Shown here in pieces: positions 46,398-59,180 of a stretch of DNA of 64,000 nt. The notes beneath the pieces were generated by a model, which was not told the DNA's origin, did not search any database, and was given only the letters and a program-made list of their open reading frames with translations. Position 1 is the stretch's first letter, and each line of letters starts with the position of its first letter. Position numbers and translations under genes: made by a program. Source of the DNA: Paracyclopina nana (lineage: Eukaryota; Arthropoda; Copepoda; Cyclopoida; Cyclopettidae); contig JAGUCH010000001.1 of the NCBI GenBank assembly GCA_019096065.1, positions 558,001 to 622,000 of the forward strand, in the 5' to 3' direction.

Positions 46398-49300
46398 ATG
46401 TCTAAATCACCTAGTGAAGATGGAAGCGTCCACACTTCCCAAAGTACCTCACCTCACGAACCTGACGACAAGAGGAAGTATGATGCAGTCATAATCGCCA
46501 AAATTGAGGATGATCCAGCGTTTGCCGTTCTGCCACTTAGTGTGGTCTTTGATGACGGCAGAAGTCTCTCAAAATTGTTTGGCTTCGACCCAAGCAAACC
46601 TTTGGATTCTCTGAAGCGAAGCATAAGGAAATTTGCTACTCTTGAGGGGCAGGAGATCGAATTCAGCATCTTTATGAGGATTGAAGCTGGTAATATCTCA
46701 GTTTGACATGTTATATTGCCTTTTTGAAAAATGCAAGTCATCATAACAATTAATTTTTTACACAGTTTTTATGCCGTTATTTAAGGGTATACCTTATATT
46801 TCAGGCTCTGCAAACAACGTTATTTCGAAATTTGTTCGTGAATTCTCATCCGAGATTAGAAAATGCAAGGGACGCCACCGATATGCTAAATACGACGAAC
46901 TGGTCAATTTGAATCGCGACAAGATTAGCAAGAATTACTATTGCGTGCCGAGGACAAAAAAGACGGATCCACAAGTGGCTTCATCGTCAGCAACTGGTGT
47001 ACATGGAACAAGGTCAGCCAATATCCGCGTTGAAACAACGACCGACTCAGAGGCTCAAATGGATCCATCACCTGCAATGCAGCCATCATCTGCTCACGTC
47101 CTACAAGTAGCTGCAGCGAAAGCTAGAAAGGAGGTAATAACTAAAATGTGGTTTACAAGTAAACGTTGAAAACACGGTGTAATAACTTATGTTTTTAGTT
47201 ATCCGAGAAAAGATCATCTCAAATTGTTGAGTCAGACCAAGATTCGGATGATTTTCAAACACAGGAGAAAGAACCACGATCAAGGCCACTGCAGAAGAAA
47301 GATGCACCGGCAAAGGCTACACCTGTGAAAGCAAAGGCAGCTTCCAAGGGAAAGACACCTGCTAAAGGCAAGACACCAGCCAAAGTCAAAACCCCTTCTA
47401 AAGCTACTGAGCCGGCCAAAGCAAAGACGCCTGCAAAAGGGAAGACGCCTGCAAAAGACAGCACTCCTACAAGAAAGTCTGCTCGCAAGCCACTACTCCA
47501 GTTCACGCCTCTGAAGATATCAACTGTGCCATCTATTCGCCCTAAGGCACCTCCACCAAAACTTCCACCTAGGAATAAAAGAACGATTTCACCGGCATCG
47601 GTATCATCAGAAGGTACACCCGCTAAACACGCCAGAATAACGGAGGACTTTGATGATGATAATGAACAAGTTGTTGAGGCTCCATCAAGGGAAGAGCCTA
47701 CTGCTGCTGAAGAACATGAGACTCCTGCATCACAGACTGAGACACCTGTGACTCCAGCAACTTCTAGGCCTTCAGCTCAAAATGAACAGTTGCTGCAGAC
47801 TTTCGCCAATCCCTCATCAGGAACTGAGGAGACATTTCAACATCATACATTCATTGGATCTCCAACGACTACGCCAACATTTATGCCTGATGCTCCTGGG
47901 CCAGCCCCCATTGTCGCTGCAGAGCCAAGTCTTGGCCAAGGATTCATGGCTGAGCTGAAAATTTTCATTAAGGTTAGTTTGTCGTTTTTTTACCGTTTAC
48001 TGTGTAGTAACTGCTTATTATTTTAGGACACCATTGTTGCGGAGAACGCCAAAATTACTAGGCGTCAATACAAATTGTATGCTGTCTTGAAAGAAGTAAA
48101 GACGGAAAATGCAAGGCTTAGAGCATCGGTCAACGACCTCATTGCATCAAATTCGAAGATCTATGACAAGATCAAGCTAGTGGGTGACAGTACTGCAGAG
48201 CGAAAGGGCACAATTGCAACACTCCTGCTACGCTTTTTCCCTATGGACATTGGTGGAGAATTCGCTGATATCTTCTTGGGATGCAATTGGGTGCAAAAGC
48301 ACTTGCCGTCGCTCATTGCAAGGCAAATTGAGCTTTTGAAGAAAACGAGCGTGAATAAGCAAATTGGCAATGGCGTGATGCATTTTCTGTTCAGCCCATA
48401 CATGATCTCCCATTTCATTCTCGGTGACACTAAGAAGTAAGTACATTGTATACCCTGAAAAAACAGTGTAACCACTTAACAAATTTATAAATTGCCTAGG
48501 AGTCTACGATCTCTCAAGCCCATCAACAGACCTATTCCAAGAGGAGTCACGCGTGTAATCCTGCCATCTGTTGTTGAAGTCATGAAGAAGAGGGTCACGC
48601 TTGAAAGCAAGGACGACAAAGAAAACGTGAAGCTAGTTCGTGCTGGTTTCTCGGATCTTTTTGGAAACACCTGCGTTCAACATTTTTGAATCAGCTAGCT
48701 GAATACTCAAAGGACTCCAATGACTTCATGCGTGCTGCATACATGTGCGACAAAGTCTTCTTTGAAGCCAACAAGGTATATTGTTTGTGAACCTTGCAGT
48801 AACGTTGTAATAACCTAATGTTATTTAGCACTTCTTTAAACCTGGCACAAAATTCTACACTGAGAATGAGCACCGCGATGTCATGCTGAAACGGGATCAT
48901 GTCAAGGAAATGGTTGAGAGGGAGCAATGTGGACTTGTAAAGAAGGAGAAGAAACGAAAATTCATCTCCCCTCAAGAAGCAGTGATGGAAATGCGACTCA
49001 ACGTTGGTCTTGATCAGTTGACTGCTCGACAAACCATTGAGTACATCATTGATGCTGTTCGGGAGGTTGGAGAGAATGTTGACAACCTCATGTTTGACAG
49101 AGATTGTGGTGTCAAAAATGTAAGTACACTTAATCGTTTTTATAACGTTGTTATACTATTTACTTGATTTACACCTCATAACAGTTGGATGCGCTGTACA
49201 AAACTGTGTTGGCTGAAAAAAAGCTTTCTTGGGAAAAGGAGGGACAGCAAGCCCCTCAGAGGCCAAATGACTCTCCAGTCATGAATGTTCAAGGATTTCC

Positions 49301-50068
49301 ACCGGTATTCAGAGAGGAGAACCCAAAGGCTTCGACATCTGGAATAAGACCCTCCATTAAAGCAATCATTCAGGAGAGGAATGAAGAAATTAACTTCCCA
49401 GAAAGGAAAGCTACCACCAGCTCTTCCAACAGTGGCGGATTGATGATTGTTACGGAGGCTGAAGATGACGAGAGCGTGTTTGGTTCAGCTGAAAAGAAAA
49501 AGAAGAAAGTGGTTCAAAAGAAAGGCAAAGATAAGAAGAGGCAAACTTCAAAGGTACATATTAGGTGAACATTGTAATAACGGCATAATAACGTCTATAT
49601 TTTAGGTCGACGATGGCGAGCTTGAGACAACTTCTGAGGATGAAGGAGATATGTCTATTGATGACCACACTAGCGAAGAAGGTTCTGATGACGAAGCGCT
49701 TGCTGAACAGCTCAATCCACAGGCTGAAGAAGAAGAGGGACAGCCAGATGAGACTGAGACAGCCCAAGAAGAAATGGCAGCTGCACTTGAGCAGGACAAT
49801 ACTGCACCAGAGCATGAAGCCATTGAGGGTGAGCATGACAATGACGGTGATGAAAATCAAGTATGCTTGGCCGAAACACATGAACAACAAGAGGAGCAGC
49901 AGCACGAAATGCCCTCTGAAATTTCTGAAGAAGACAGTTCAACCACGGTAAACCCCGAACAAACGTCCAATGAACCTAGTAATCCACCAGTGAGTCCCTC
50001 ATATTTATCCATTGACATTTTCTCCTTTTTAACTAACCTTTTCATTTCCTAAGGTTGATGATCAATGA
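46398..50068 (+). CDS. Large accessory protein of the DNA transposon, 9 exons, unknown function
   Basis: Exons 46398-46689, 46805-47133, 47199-47972, 48027-48436, 48500-48775, 48829-49119, 49185-49553, 49606-49989 and 50054-50068 match splice consensus and phase, except one frame change in exon 5 at a T-run (about 48688). About 1,046 residues. N-terminal ~220 residues are globular (VVFDDGRSLSKLFGFD; KCKGRHRYAKYDEL). Then come a Lys/Pro/Ala repeat region (KGKTPAKGKTPAK), a coiled-coil-like helix, a conserved-looking block (FFPMDIGGEFADIFLGCNW; RPIPRGVTRVILPSVVEVM) loosely reminiscent of BEN-type DNA-binding modules, and a very acidic C-terminus. CACTA elements often encode a second DNA-binding protein (like plant TnpA); this could be its counterpart. 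Not recognised as any known family. Confidence 0.65.
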
Positions 50069-50878
50069 ATGAAACGACAATATTGAAAGGATGGCACCTA
50101 CATATGATGCAGCTTTGGAAATTCATCAACATTCGAACAACTGCCCACATAAGGGCGAAATTATGACAGTGATGAGGAAATAGTCAAATTACATAATTTA
50201 TTTGTTATATGCCAATTACATTGATTATTAAATACAAATGATATTGCCGATTACATTCAGTAATCAAATGAATGAATGCGAAAAAGAAAATAAATCCTAC
50301 TTTTTTATCCATTACTACATAGTTTACTGCTTAATAACTGTATATCAACTTAGTTTATATTACACAATTTAAGAAGGTAAAAGGTTATCGTAACAAATAC
50401 ATATTTAATTGATATACTGTAATGTTTATGAACCGTTATACCTAAGGAAACAAAGAAATATTTTCCAGGGTTTCTGTAAGTTGACTACGTGATAAAAACT
50501 GTTAGGTCAAAAGTGGAAAAAGCAATGGGTTAAACTTCAAACTAAACACTAACGTATCATTGGAAGAAAACATGTACGTCATTTTGGCGAACTACAGAGG
50601 TGAAACTCTAAAACCTAAATGACGTTTACAAATACATAGCATTTTAAAAGTAAACATTGTAAAAACCTTGAAAAAACGTCTATGTACAAGGTCAGCCAAC
50701 TTATATTTTTTCTCCACCCGATACTGAGGGTGGAATAAAGGTTTAAATACCTAGCACATCATAATGAGGTCAATTTTTTCCAGGGTTGCAAGGCAGTGTG
50801 TGTTACATAATGACATAAACTCAATGTTGATAAAACGTGTAGGTTTCACAGCAGTTATTAGGACAAAAGGGGACTTAG

Positions 50879-50892
50879 AATTTCTGGTTGGG
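50879..50892. repeat. Right terminal inverted repeat of the DNA transposon
   Basis: AATTTCTGGTTGGG, perfect complement of 42200-42213. The preceding ~110 bp are shared with the foldback elements at 39.9 kb. Confidence 0.85.
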
Positions 50893-51039
50893 CAACCTCT
50901 AAGTGGACAGCTAATCCTTTAAGCGCTTGACGTCGAGCCTTAGAAATCTTCAGTGATAACAAAAAGCGCAGCGCCAAATTGTACTACTGTCTGGTTTCTC
51001 CATCCTAACCTTTGAAATTATTAATGCATCCAAGTGTTT

Positions 51040-51650
51040 AATGTGGTGTGCTCAGTGTTTTCGAGGTGCACTCAGCGTTTTCAAGGTGTGCTCAGCGTTT
51101 TCAAGGTGTGCTCAGTATTTTTTATGTGTGCTCAGTATTTTTTATGTGTGCTCAGTATTTTTTATGCGTGCTCAGAGCTTAATAGGGGTGCGTAAGGGTT
51201 TTTGAGACATGCTTAGTGTTTTCAAAGTTGTGCTCAGTATTTTTTAAGTGTGTGCCAGGTTTTTAAAAGAGATATGCTCAGTGTTTGTGAGGTGTGCTCA
51301 GCGTTTTAGAGGTGTGCTCAGTATTTTTGTATGCGTGCTCAAAACTTAAAAGGGGTGCATAAGGTTTTTGAGACATGCTTAGTGAGTTGTGCTCAGTAGT
51401 TTTTAAGCGTGTGCCAGGTTTTCAAAAGAGATATGCTCAGTGTTTGTGAGGTGTGCTCAGCGTTTTCGAGGTGTGCTCAGTATTTTTCATTTGTGCTCTG
51501 AATTTTATATGGGTTTGTAAGGTTTTTGAGACGTTATGCTCAGTGTTTGTGAGGTGTGCTCAGTGATTTTGAGGTGCGCTCTGTCATTTGAAGTGTGCTC
51601 AGGTGTTTATTAAGGTGTAGTTAGATATTTTTTAGGTATGCTTGGTGACT
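51040..51650. repeat. Degenerate minisatellite, GGTGTGCTCAGTGTTTT type
   Basis: Some 20-25 loose units of about 20-28 bp based on GTGTGCTCAGTATTTTT, with longer higher-order repeats (the block with GAGATATGCTCAGTGTTTGTGAGG at about 51270 and 51430). Non-coding. Confidence 0.85.
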
Positions 51651-52624
51651 CTGAAGCATACTTGGTCAGCATACCAAGTGTCTCTGAAGTGTTTTTGGAT
51701 TTTATTAGGTGCTTGGTGCATTTGTGCGGTTTGCACGTTTGCTCTGCATGTTCGAAAACTGCGTATTTGCAATTAATGCGCAGGTTTAGTCTTTCACCAA
51801 AGTCACCATATCTTCTGATTACTCCAGAATCAATATAACTGATATCGTTTCCGACGTTGAAGGATATGCATGAAGAAAAATATTTGATTGAGTTTTGGGT
51901 CCTCTGTAGTGGTGGCTGACTCAAAATTGAATTTCAGATAAGGATTCAATTTGAAAACTTTTCATTATTTGATAAGGCATCTAGCCTGGTTGGTAGTAGT
52001 GGCCTTGATGAGTTGGATTTGTATGCAAATCAAGGAAATTAGGAAATTAAATGATGCTTAAGCCCATTCCATTGAGAGCTTAATTCCAAATGCTTGTGCC
52101 ATTACCCCACAAATTGAGACTGCTTTTAGAAGAAGGCTTTCAGCAAATAAATCATGTGCATTGTCAACCCAAGATTTATGGTCAAATGAGCATTACTCTC
52201 AGAGCTCTCTTTAACCTTGAGCACTTAACATTTTTATGTCAATTACCATTGGGGAAAATGGTAAATGGTAAATAAGCCAAGCTAGAATTGCACCTGACCA
52301 ACATTTCTATGGGACAAAAAGCCATTACATTTGGGGCTCTTGGGATAAGGCTTACTATGACCACAGCAAGCCCAGGCATCAAAACTGCACTGAATGCTTG
52401 GAGGCAAACCAAATTTCCCCTCAGAAGTATTTCCAATTATCTCTTGGTGCCTACAAGCTCTTCTACAGCTTCCTCCCTTCTTCTTCTTTTGTTGATTGTG
52501 AGGTTGTCAACAACAAAAGGGGAAAACACCTGGTCCAATTTGGCAAAGACACCTAAACCCATGCAGTAAATACATATTGGGCTACAGTCATTGACAAGTC
52601 TTCCTTTACTGTTTTTTTTGCTTT

Positions 52625-53560
52625 TGAAAGCAAGCTGAGTTAAGGTGAGATAAGTCGAGGTAAGCTGAGTCAAAGTCAAAGATAGCTAAGTTAAGTACAA
52701 CTAAGTTAATGTAAGCCGAGTTAAGGTAAGCAATCTAAAGGTAAGCTGAGCTAAGATGAGCTGAGTCAAGGTAAGCTGAGTCAAGGAGAGCTGAGTCAAG
52801 GAGAGCTGAGTCAAGGAGAGCTGAGTCAAGGAGAGCTGAGTCAAGGAGAGCTGAGTCTAAAGAGCTGAGTCAAGGAGAGCTGAGTCAAGGAGAGCTGAGT
52901 CAAGGAGAGCTGAGTCAAGGAGTGCTGAGTCAAGAAGAGCTGAGTCAAGGAGAGCTAAGTCAAGGTGAGCTGAGTCAAGGTTAGCTGATTCATGGTGAGC
53001 TGAGTCAAGGTGAGCTGAGTCAAGGTGAGCTGAGTCAAGGAGAGCTGAGTCAAGGAGAGCTGAGTCAAGTTGAGCTGGGTCAAGGAGAGCTGAGTCAAGG
53101 AAAACTGAGTCAAGGAGAGCTGAGTCGAGAAGAGCTGAGTCAAGGAGAGCTAAGTCAAGGTGAGCTGAGTCAAGGAGAGCTGAGTCAAGTTGAGCTGAGT
53201 CATGGTGAGCTGAGTCAAGGTGAGCTGAGTCAAGGTGAGCTGAGTCAAGGTGAGCTGAGTCAAGGAGAGCTGAGTCAAGCTGAGCTGAGTCAAGTTGAGC
53301 TGGGTCAAGGAGAGCTGAGTCAAGGCAAGCAGGTCAAAGCAAGCAGGTCAAAGCAAGCAAAGTCAAGTGGAGCTGAGCTGAGTCAAAGAAAACTAGAGAC
53401 TAGTTGAGTCAAAAAACGCTCAGCGAAGCATAGCTGAGTCAACGAAAGATGAGTGAAAGGTGGCTGAGTCAAAATGGCTGAGGTAGGTTCACCTGAGTTA
53501 AGATAAGCTAAGATAAGTTAAGGTGAGCTGCATCAAAGTAAGCAAGGTCAAGGTCAAGCA
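52625..53560. repeat. 15-bp minisatellite GAGCTGAGTCAAGGA
   Basis: The central part (about 52740-53330) is an almost unbroken 15-bp tandem array of GAGCTGAGTCAAGG(A/T) with few changes. The edges decay into looser AAGCTGAG/GTCAAGG words. The period is a multiple of three, so frames stay open, but no start or conserved protein is evident. Confidence 0.92.
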
Positions 53561-53599
53561 CCATCAAACTGTTATGAGCATGCTTAAGGTAAGCTGAGT

Positions 53600-54305
53600 C
53601 AAGGTAATGTGAGTCATAGTTACCCAAAGTGTACTTTCAAGCTAAGAAGAGCATTTTGAGAGAAAAAACTTGAGTTTGCGAGGATTTGTTTGGCTTCACC
53701 AAGAGCTGGAATCTAAATGAGCTGCAAATTGAGTTTAAGTGAGCAGAATCTGCTTCACATTCAACTTGGAAATGAAGAGGGCTATTTAAGAAGCTAAGCA
53801 CATCTCTCCTTTGAATGGGACAACTTGAAAAAACTTTTTTTCCCCCAGGAAATGGCTCCCATGATCATCACCATGCTAATAATATTAATTAAGTCAAGTA
53901 CAGCTGTGCTATAGTTGTGCTATATTGGAAAAGTGCCAAGCACCAACTAGCCTCTCCTCTCTGATGTGAGAAAATGCAGCCATTATTACTTCAGTCTAGA
54001 CTTGTCCATAATTGATAATATTGTAGTGAATTCCTCTCCTTCAAGAAGACTGCAGCAGCCAACTTGGTTCTTAATGCATCTATGCGGAAAATAGCTGGAA
54101 TCTGGATTTGGCCAATGCTGCAGTACCCAAATTTAAATGCTGGACTGGAAAGAAGTGCATTTGGTGCTTAAAAGCCCATCAACACTGCCAAGAAAAAGTC
54201 TACTTAATTCAATTGCACTTTCTTCAAGGCTCAGAGAGGCAAAAATGCACTTTTTAATAAATGCAAGAATAAATACAAAGTCAAAATGGCATTATTTTCA
54301 ACTAT
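53600..54305. other. Intergenic, nothing recognised
   Basis: No splice-supported gene. Ordinary AT-rich sequence between the minisatellite and a tRNA gene. Confidence 0.5.
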
Positions 54306-54378
54306 GGGGGCGTAGCTCAGATGGTAGAGCGCTCGCTTAGCATGCGAGAGGTACCGGGATCGATACCCGGCGCCTCCA
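54306..54378 (+). tRNA. tRNA-Ala (anticodon AGC)
   Basis: Same 73-base sequence as the copies at 35767, 38222 and 63169. Confidence 0.95.
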
Positions 54379-57300
54379 GAATTTTTTTCTGTTTTGTGAT
54401 AGAGAGTAAACTCATAAATCTTGAGCAAAAGAAAATTGGAAACTGAGAGAGAAAAAGGGAGCTGAAAGGCAAGAGGAAGAATCACTTTCAGTAAAGAATA
54501 CAGAAAGTGCCTGCAAAAATGTATCCAATGTCCAGAGAGGCTCAATAAATGCAAATTGAGTTTTATGGGACAACATGCTGTCGAGGTTAATGTCGTGAGA
54601 ATTTGTGTAGTAGCATAGATATCCAATTCTGCAAGCAGGAAGTTAAGGCCATCGACACTCAATACTGAAGAAGCCCGGATGTGACCTTCGAAGGGCCCAA
54701 AAAGCAACATTTGCCCATGGATATGTTCAATTTCCTCCAAATGGTGCAACCCCAATTTGCAAGATGGCCAAGGATAGTGATATGCAATATGTATCCATTG
54801 TCGATACAATTACACTCAAAGTCTTGTCAATGACGATACTTTTTGAAATACAGTTGGTGAATTAACAAGTCATCTCAGAAGCACTTGTGAAAGGTATGAC
54901 CAGATCAAAGCAAGCTACCTTGAGAAATCTGCCACAATGGAAAAACATCAGTGTGCAGTTACCTCAAATATCTTTGATCGATCATCTTCTTGACCACAAT
55001 GCTTTCCGATTTGTACCCGACATAATATAGATGAAGGCCATATGCATGATCCTGATGATGAATTCTTGGGAGGGAATGCATCATTATTAGGGTGGAACAT
55101 CAAGCCTATCTAATCATTATTTGGCAACTTTCCTTCGACATAGTACAATGAGACAAGGTCAGCATTTTGGCCCTCCATAAAATCCAATCTACTATCTCCT
55201 GATATGTCCTTAATATAGGGTCAAAAACTTGGCAAAGTTGACCTGCATAGATTCTCATTTGACGCCAATGGCACAAGGATAAGAAGTGTTATTGAAAAAC
55301 TGCTCACTGATGATAATCCAACTTGGCAGATTTATTCAGGTTGCTTGCTCCAATTAAAACACACCTTGCACAAGTGTAACTGTGGTGATTAGTCAGTTGC
55401 TCAGTTGTCTCACAAAAAGTGTCGTCTCTCACAAAACCAGCCAATTTGGGAGAAAATGTTCAAAATAGCATGGCAACACATAAAAGCTCTAGGGCATGTT
55501 TAACCCCTCATTTAGCCTTATAGTGCATATGGATGTTCTCAATTCAAAGCTTGCCAGTGAAGAATGGAATTTTCTCACCCATTCTTCCAGCTCAGACATG
55601 ATCAGACTTCCTTTGCTACATATAATGGATCAGCCCCACAAAAAAGTTGGTCTCAGCATTTTTAATGATTCCCATAATAGGGAAGAATGATGGTGGTGGT
55701 ATTGATCAAGACAAAACATAATTTGGTGGTAAATATCTGAGCAAATAAATAGTGAGCATAGCCGAGGCTCTACAAGTATTACCAGGATAAAAGCATCAAT
55801 CAAAAAATGTAATACAACCATGATAGTATTTGTGGCATGCTACAAATAAATTCCTTGGACTCTGCTCCTTACCTGGTTAGTATGAATCATTTATGGAGAA
55901 GTGCTGCACATTTCACTTTTTGGCACAACCAAGAAAATGCCTTGCTCTGGTTACCTCTAAACCATGACTGATACATTTATAAGGGAGAAGCTCTGAAGCG
56001 CTCCACTGTGGTGAGAGCTAGGAGAAGAAAATCCCAATTTGGGGAGATTCCCCCTCATATTGCAACAACTACATATACAAAAGAAAGCGCCTTTTTCAAG
56101 GCAAGTCAACCAACTTTTTTAGCCTTACTTTTTGCCTGGCTTGACAAGCTTCCAGTACCAAGATGTCACGCAGAGGGAATTGTCAACATCTTTTCAAATG
56201 TTAATTTGGGAAATGGGCAGTGCTACTTACTATTGCATAATCCCCTTGCCCAAGCAAGCTTAACTTTTAAAGCATCTTTAAAAGTGCTCAAAAAGCTGCA
56301 ATTCGATGCATTTTTCTGCTGCTTTTCTTGCATTCTTTAACTACCTAATGATTTCCATGCTCAAGGTAGGAAAGCATTTTCAGCTAGAAAAATGGTGACC
56401 AGTGCAGTGTGATTTCAACTTTTCCCTTTTTTGGCTGTATTACATCATCCATGTAGTCAAGCTCTGATTTGGAGCCTTTAGTCACCCAAAAAATGTCTTC
56501 GCTTATTTTGATTGATCACAGTATTGTGCTACCATATATGGCTACAGATCAGACATATTGTGCTATAGTCCTTTTGTGGTTGGTAGACCAAAACAAAAAA
56601 TGACCATGACTTCTTTACTAAGGGGAGAAAATAGGGATTCTTTATTGCCTTCTTAACTCACTTTTTAATGACTTCATTTCCCTTTGTTTGTTAGGTTAAT
56701 TAAGTGGTTGCCTCTGCAACTGTACCAGCAGGTCTTTATTACACATATGTATCTTCTGTATTTATACATAAATTCTCAACACAAATGTAGGTAGTGCTAC
56801 TGAAGTGGAATACAATGTCACATGGTTCTCCCATGGTAATCTGTATTAAGGAAACGTGGAATGTATCCATGGCTGTATCGGTGAAAGTTGGATACGTTTG
56901 CACGTATTGTCGCTTTCCCTAGTCCAATACATGTGCAGTGCCTATCTTACATACCAATGTCATCACATAGTGTGTGTGTTCTGCTATGCATATCTTGGTA
57001 ACAATATCAAGTGTTATATACCCTAAATGTACTTTAATAGCATAATTATTGCATTGATTGCCTAATCGCTTCAAAGCTGGGCCAGATGGCGCTACTTGCA
57101 ATATTCTGTTTTTGAAAAAAATCACCCTAAATCATCAGTAACAAAAAGAATAAAATAAACATTTTGTGTATTTATGTCTGGAAGAATACTTTCAAGTGAG
57201 CATCTCATACAAAAGTACAAAAACATGTCCAAATTGTCATCTTGTCCATTAAGAAAAGAATTGTAACAATGTCTTGATGCCCATTAGGCTCTGTTGTGAT

Positions 57301-57882
57301 GGAAATGCACATAATCACAACCAGATATATCCATGAAAATAAGATGCTGTGTTTTGAGAACAAACCTTTTCAGCTGTAAAAAATGATCATACCCCAAAGC
57401 AAAACTTGCTTCTTGACTAAGCATTTCATGCATGCACATAAAATAGCACTCTATGTTTTAGTGTCAAAACAATAGCAGCAAGTTATGTGATGTGCTAGCA
57501 CTTAAAAAGGCAAAACCTTTATGTCTAATAACCTTTTTTGAACATTATAGCACTTTGAAGGTTGCAGAAACAATATGAGGCAGTAAGTTGAGAGTTGGAA
57601 CTTTTTAGGAAACTTAGTAAAGTTCAGCTTTCTTTTTCTCTGTTCCTAGTTTTAGCATTTATCTCACAGCCATGCCCCCATGAAAAAAGTTGGCTGAAAT
57701 AAACTGGCATTGTTTAAAGCAAAAGCAACTAACTAAGCAACATGCCAAACAACGGTTTAATTTGGCACCACAAATAGTTTCCTAGGAGACAAATTACCTA
57801 AGTACATTTTTCTTCTGAGTTTTTGGTTAGCATAAATATCATAATGAGAGCATTAGTGTTAAAAGCTCAGTTGTAGAACTGG
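54379..57882. other. Intergenic 3.5 kb, no supported gene
   Basis: Several short frames (for example 56008-56340 plus; 54809-54400 minus) lack splice support or known motifs. The minus frame near 54.5-54.8 kb (YRQWIHIAYHYPWPSC) might be a fossil of a gene or element, but nothing confirms it. Confidence 0.45.
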
Positions 57883-59121
57883 TTAATTTGATTGTCTTGG
57901 TGTTCTGGGATTAACATTTAAGAGGTGTATCTTACCAATACATTTACTTACGTGAAAATTTGGTTGTTTGTATCATTGTTAGTAATTCTTGCATTAGCCA
58001 CAATTGGTGCATCAGCACAAGTAACTAGCAATGATTAGAAATGATAACTTCAATTTAAGAAGGGTTTATCCAGATTTTTCTTTTACTTGGTGGGATGCAA
58101 TATTTTGTGGATCTTTCATGGTATCCATCATCAGGTGTATTAGCTAGCCAAGGTTGCATTGCCGAGAGCGGAATAAGTTTACATGAACTGTCCCACTTGC
58201 GAGTCCAAAAAATACAGTTGGGATTTCCAAGGCACAGATTAGCACATCGAGCAGCTGTTCCAGCTATCCTCGATACAATTCCATGAGAATTGGCATCATA
58301 TCGATAGTTGTCTAACTCCTTGATCACACAATTAGGCCATTCTGAAATTTTATCAAACTGCTGTATGCTTGAAGCAGAAGTTATAGGAATATGTATTTTA
58401 CCAGGAATACATTTCACCAGGCAAAAATGTCGCTTGTCACTATCGCAGTGCTCAGTCTCTATTTTAGAATCGCTCTTGAACTTGGCACAACCCTTGGCAG
58501 TGTCAACTTTTGCACTACCAAACATCCAGTCATATAAATACATTGCTGAATTGTCATCTCGATGTGCAAAAGAACCATTGCATTGGCCAACTTGTTGGCA
58601 ATTATCCCTTGCATTTGCAGTCAACTTGAGGTGCAAATAGTAATCTTTGTCACTTCCTTTCCTGGCTTCATAAGATTAAGTAATTAGATTGATGGCTGAA
58701 TAATAACAACTAGAATTGTCTTACCTTCTGTGAAGGCTCCATAATCATCAGCATTTCTAATTTTGGCTGGCCAGTGACCTGCATTGGTACATTTGTCTTC
58801 TTCAAAATTTCCCTTTCCTGAGGAAATGTAATATTTTCCTTTCACCATGTGGACCTCAGCATCATCAAGATTGTTTGTGGAGGGCCATGAAGTGCAAGTG
58901 TCAGTAACTAAAAAATTTTGTATCAAGAACTTGATCTACATGGATGATCATATTTATAAAATTTGAGCTTACCAAAATCCTCAACAATTATCTGTGGAGC
59001 TAGTGTGGTAAATCTTATTGAAATACAAGCAAATACAGTGAATTGCAATATACTTACAACAAAAGTTAAGAGTGAGGTAAATTGTGAAATATAAAGTGTA
59101 TTTTGCCTTGTCCATGTCCAT
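57883..59121 (-). CDS. Secreted C-type-lectin plus Apple/PAN protein, tandem copy A
   Basis: Seven exons: 59121-59058, 58999-58973, 58907-58725, 58665-58402, 58341-58087, 58024-57952, 57904-57883; all phases agree, 295 residues. Exon 1 is a signal peptide (YTLYFTIYLTLNFC), exon 2 a short linker (PQIIVEDFG). Exons 3-4 form a C-type-lectin-like domain (GHWPAKIRNADDYGAF, YYLHLKL, then C..C ending HFCLVKC). Exon 5 is a six-cysteine Apple/PAN module (CVIKELDNYRYD ... CANLCLGNPNCIFW ... CKL). Exon 6 (TCADAPIVANARITNNDTNN) resembles the start of a Sushi repeat but has one cysteine. The last exon is tiny and less certain. No EPN/QPD sugar-binding motif was spotted, so ligand type is open. Confidence 0.8.
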
Positions 59122-59165
59122 GTAAAAGCTGAACCCTATTGAAACTGCTTTTTGGTTTTGTTGCA

Positions 59166-59180
59166 TTCACCTTGGTTACC
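59166..59180 (-). promoter_or_regulatory. Shared promoter-proximal motif, copy A
   Basis: Plus-strand TTCACCTTGGTTACC, 45-59 bases before the ATG. The same word (TTCACCC(T/A)GGTTACC) precedes copies B and C at similar distance. Confidence 0.5.

Larger units (their letters stand above)
42200..50892. mobile_element. 8.7-kb EnSpm/CACTA-like DNA transposon with two divergent transcription units
   Basis: Perfect 14-bp terminal inverted repeats CCCAACCAGAAATT at 42200-42213 and 50879-50892. The dinucleotide CA directly flanks both ends, a weak target-duplication candidate. Minus-strand genes: transposase (42914-45001 or further upstream) and a small basic protein (45615-46013). Plus-strand gene: nine exons 46398-50068. 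A shared promoter region lies between. Subterminal regions (42214-42900 and 50100-50878) are non-coding and carry repeats of ATAACGTTATTAC-like words. Terminal CAC, usual for CACTA elements, is not exact here, so the superfamily rests on the transposase. Confidence 0.8.

Noticed and set aside
47325-48026. KGKTPAK-rich segment as a histone H1-like gene
   Set aside because: It is the middle of a multi-exon transposon gene; the Lys/Pro/Ala repeat alone does not show an H1 globular domain.
52955-53143. Repetitive LTQLSLTQF-type minus-strand frame
   Set aside because: Direct translation of the 15-bp minisatellite; period divisible by three keeps it open by chance.
52740-53330. Possible CRISPR-like array
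   Set aside because: Units are contiguous with no spacers; it is a simple minisatellite in eukaryotic DNA.
54231-54809. 192-codon minus-strand frame
   Set aside because: It runs through the antisense of a tRNA-Ala gene and has no splice or domain support.
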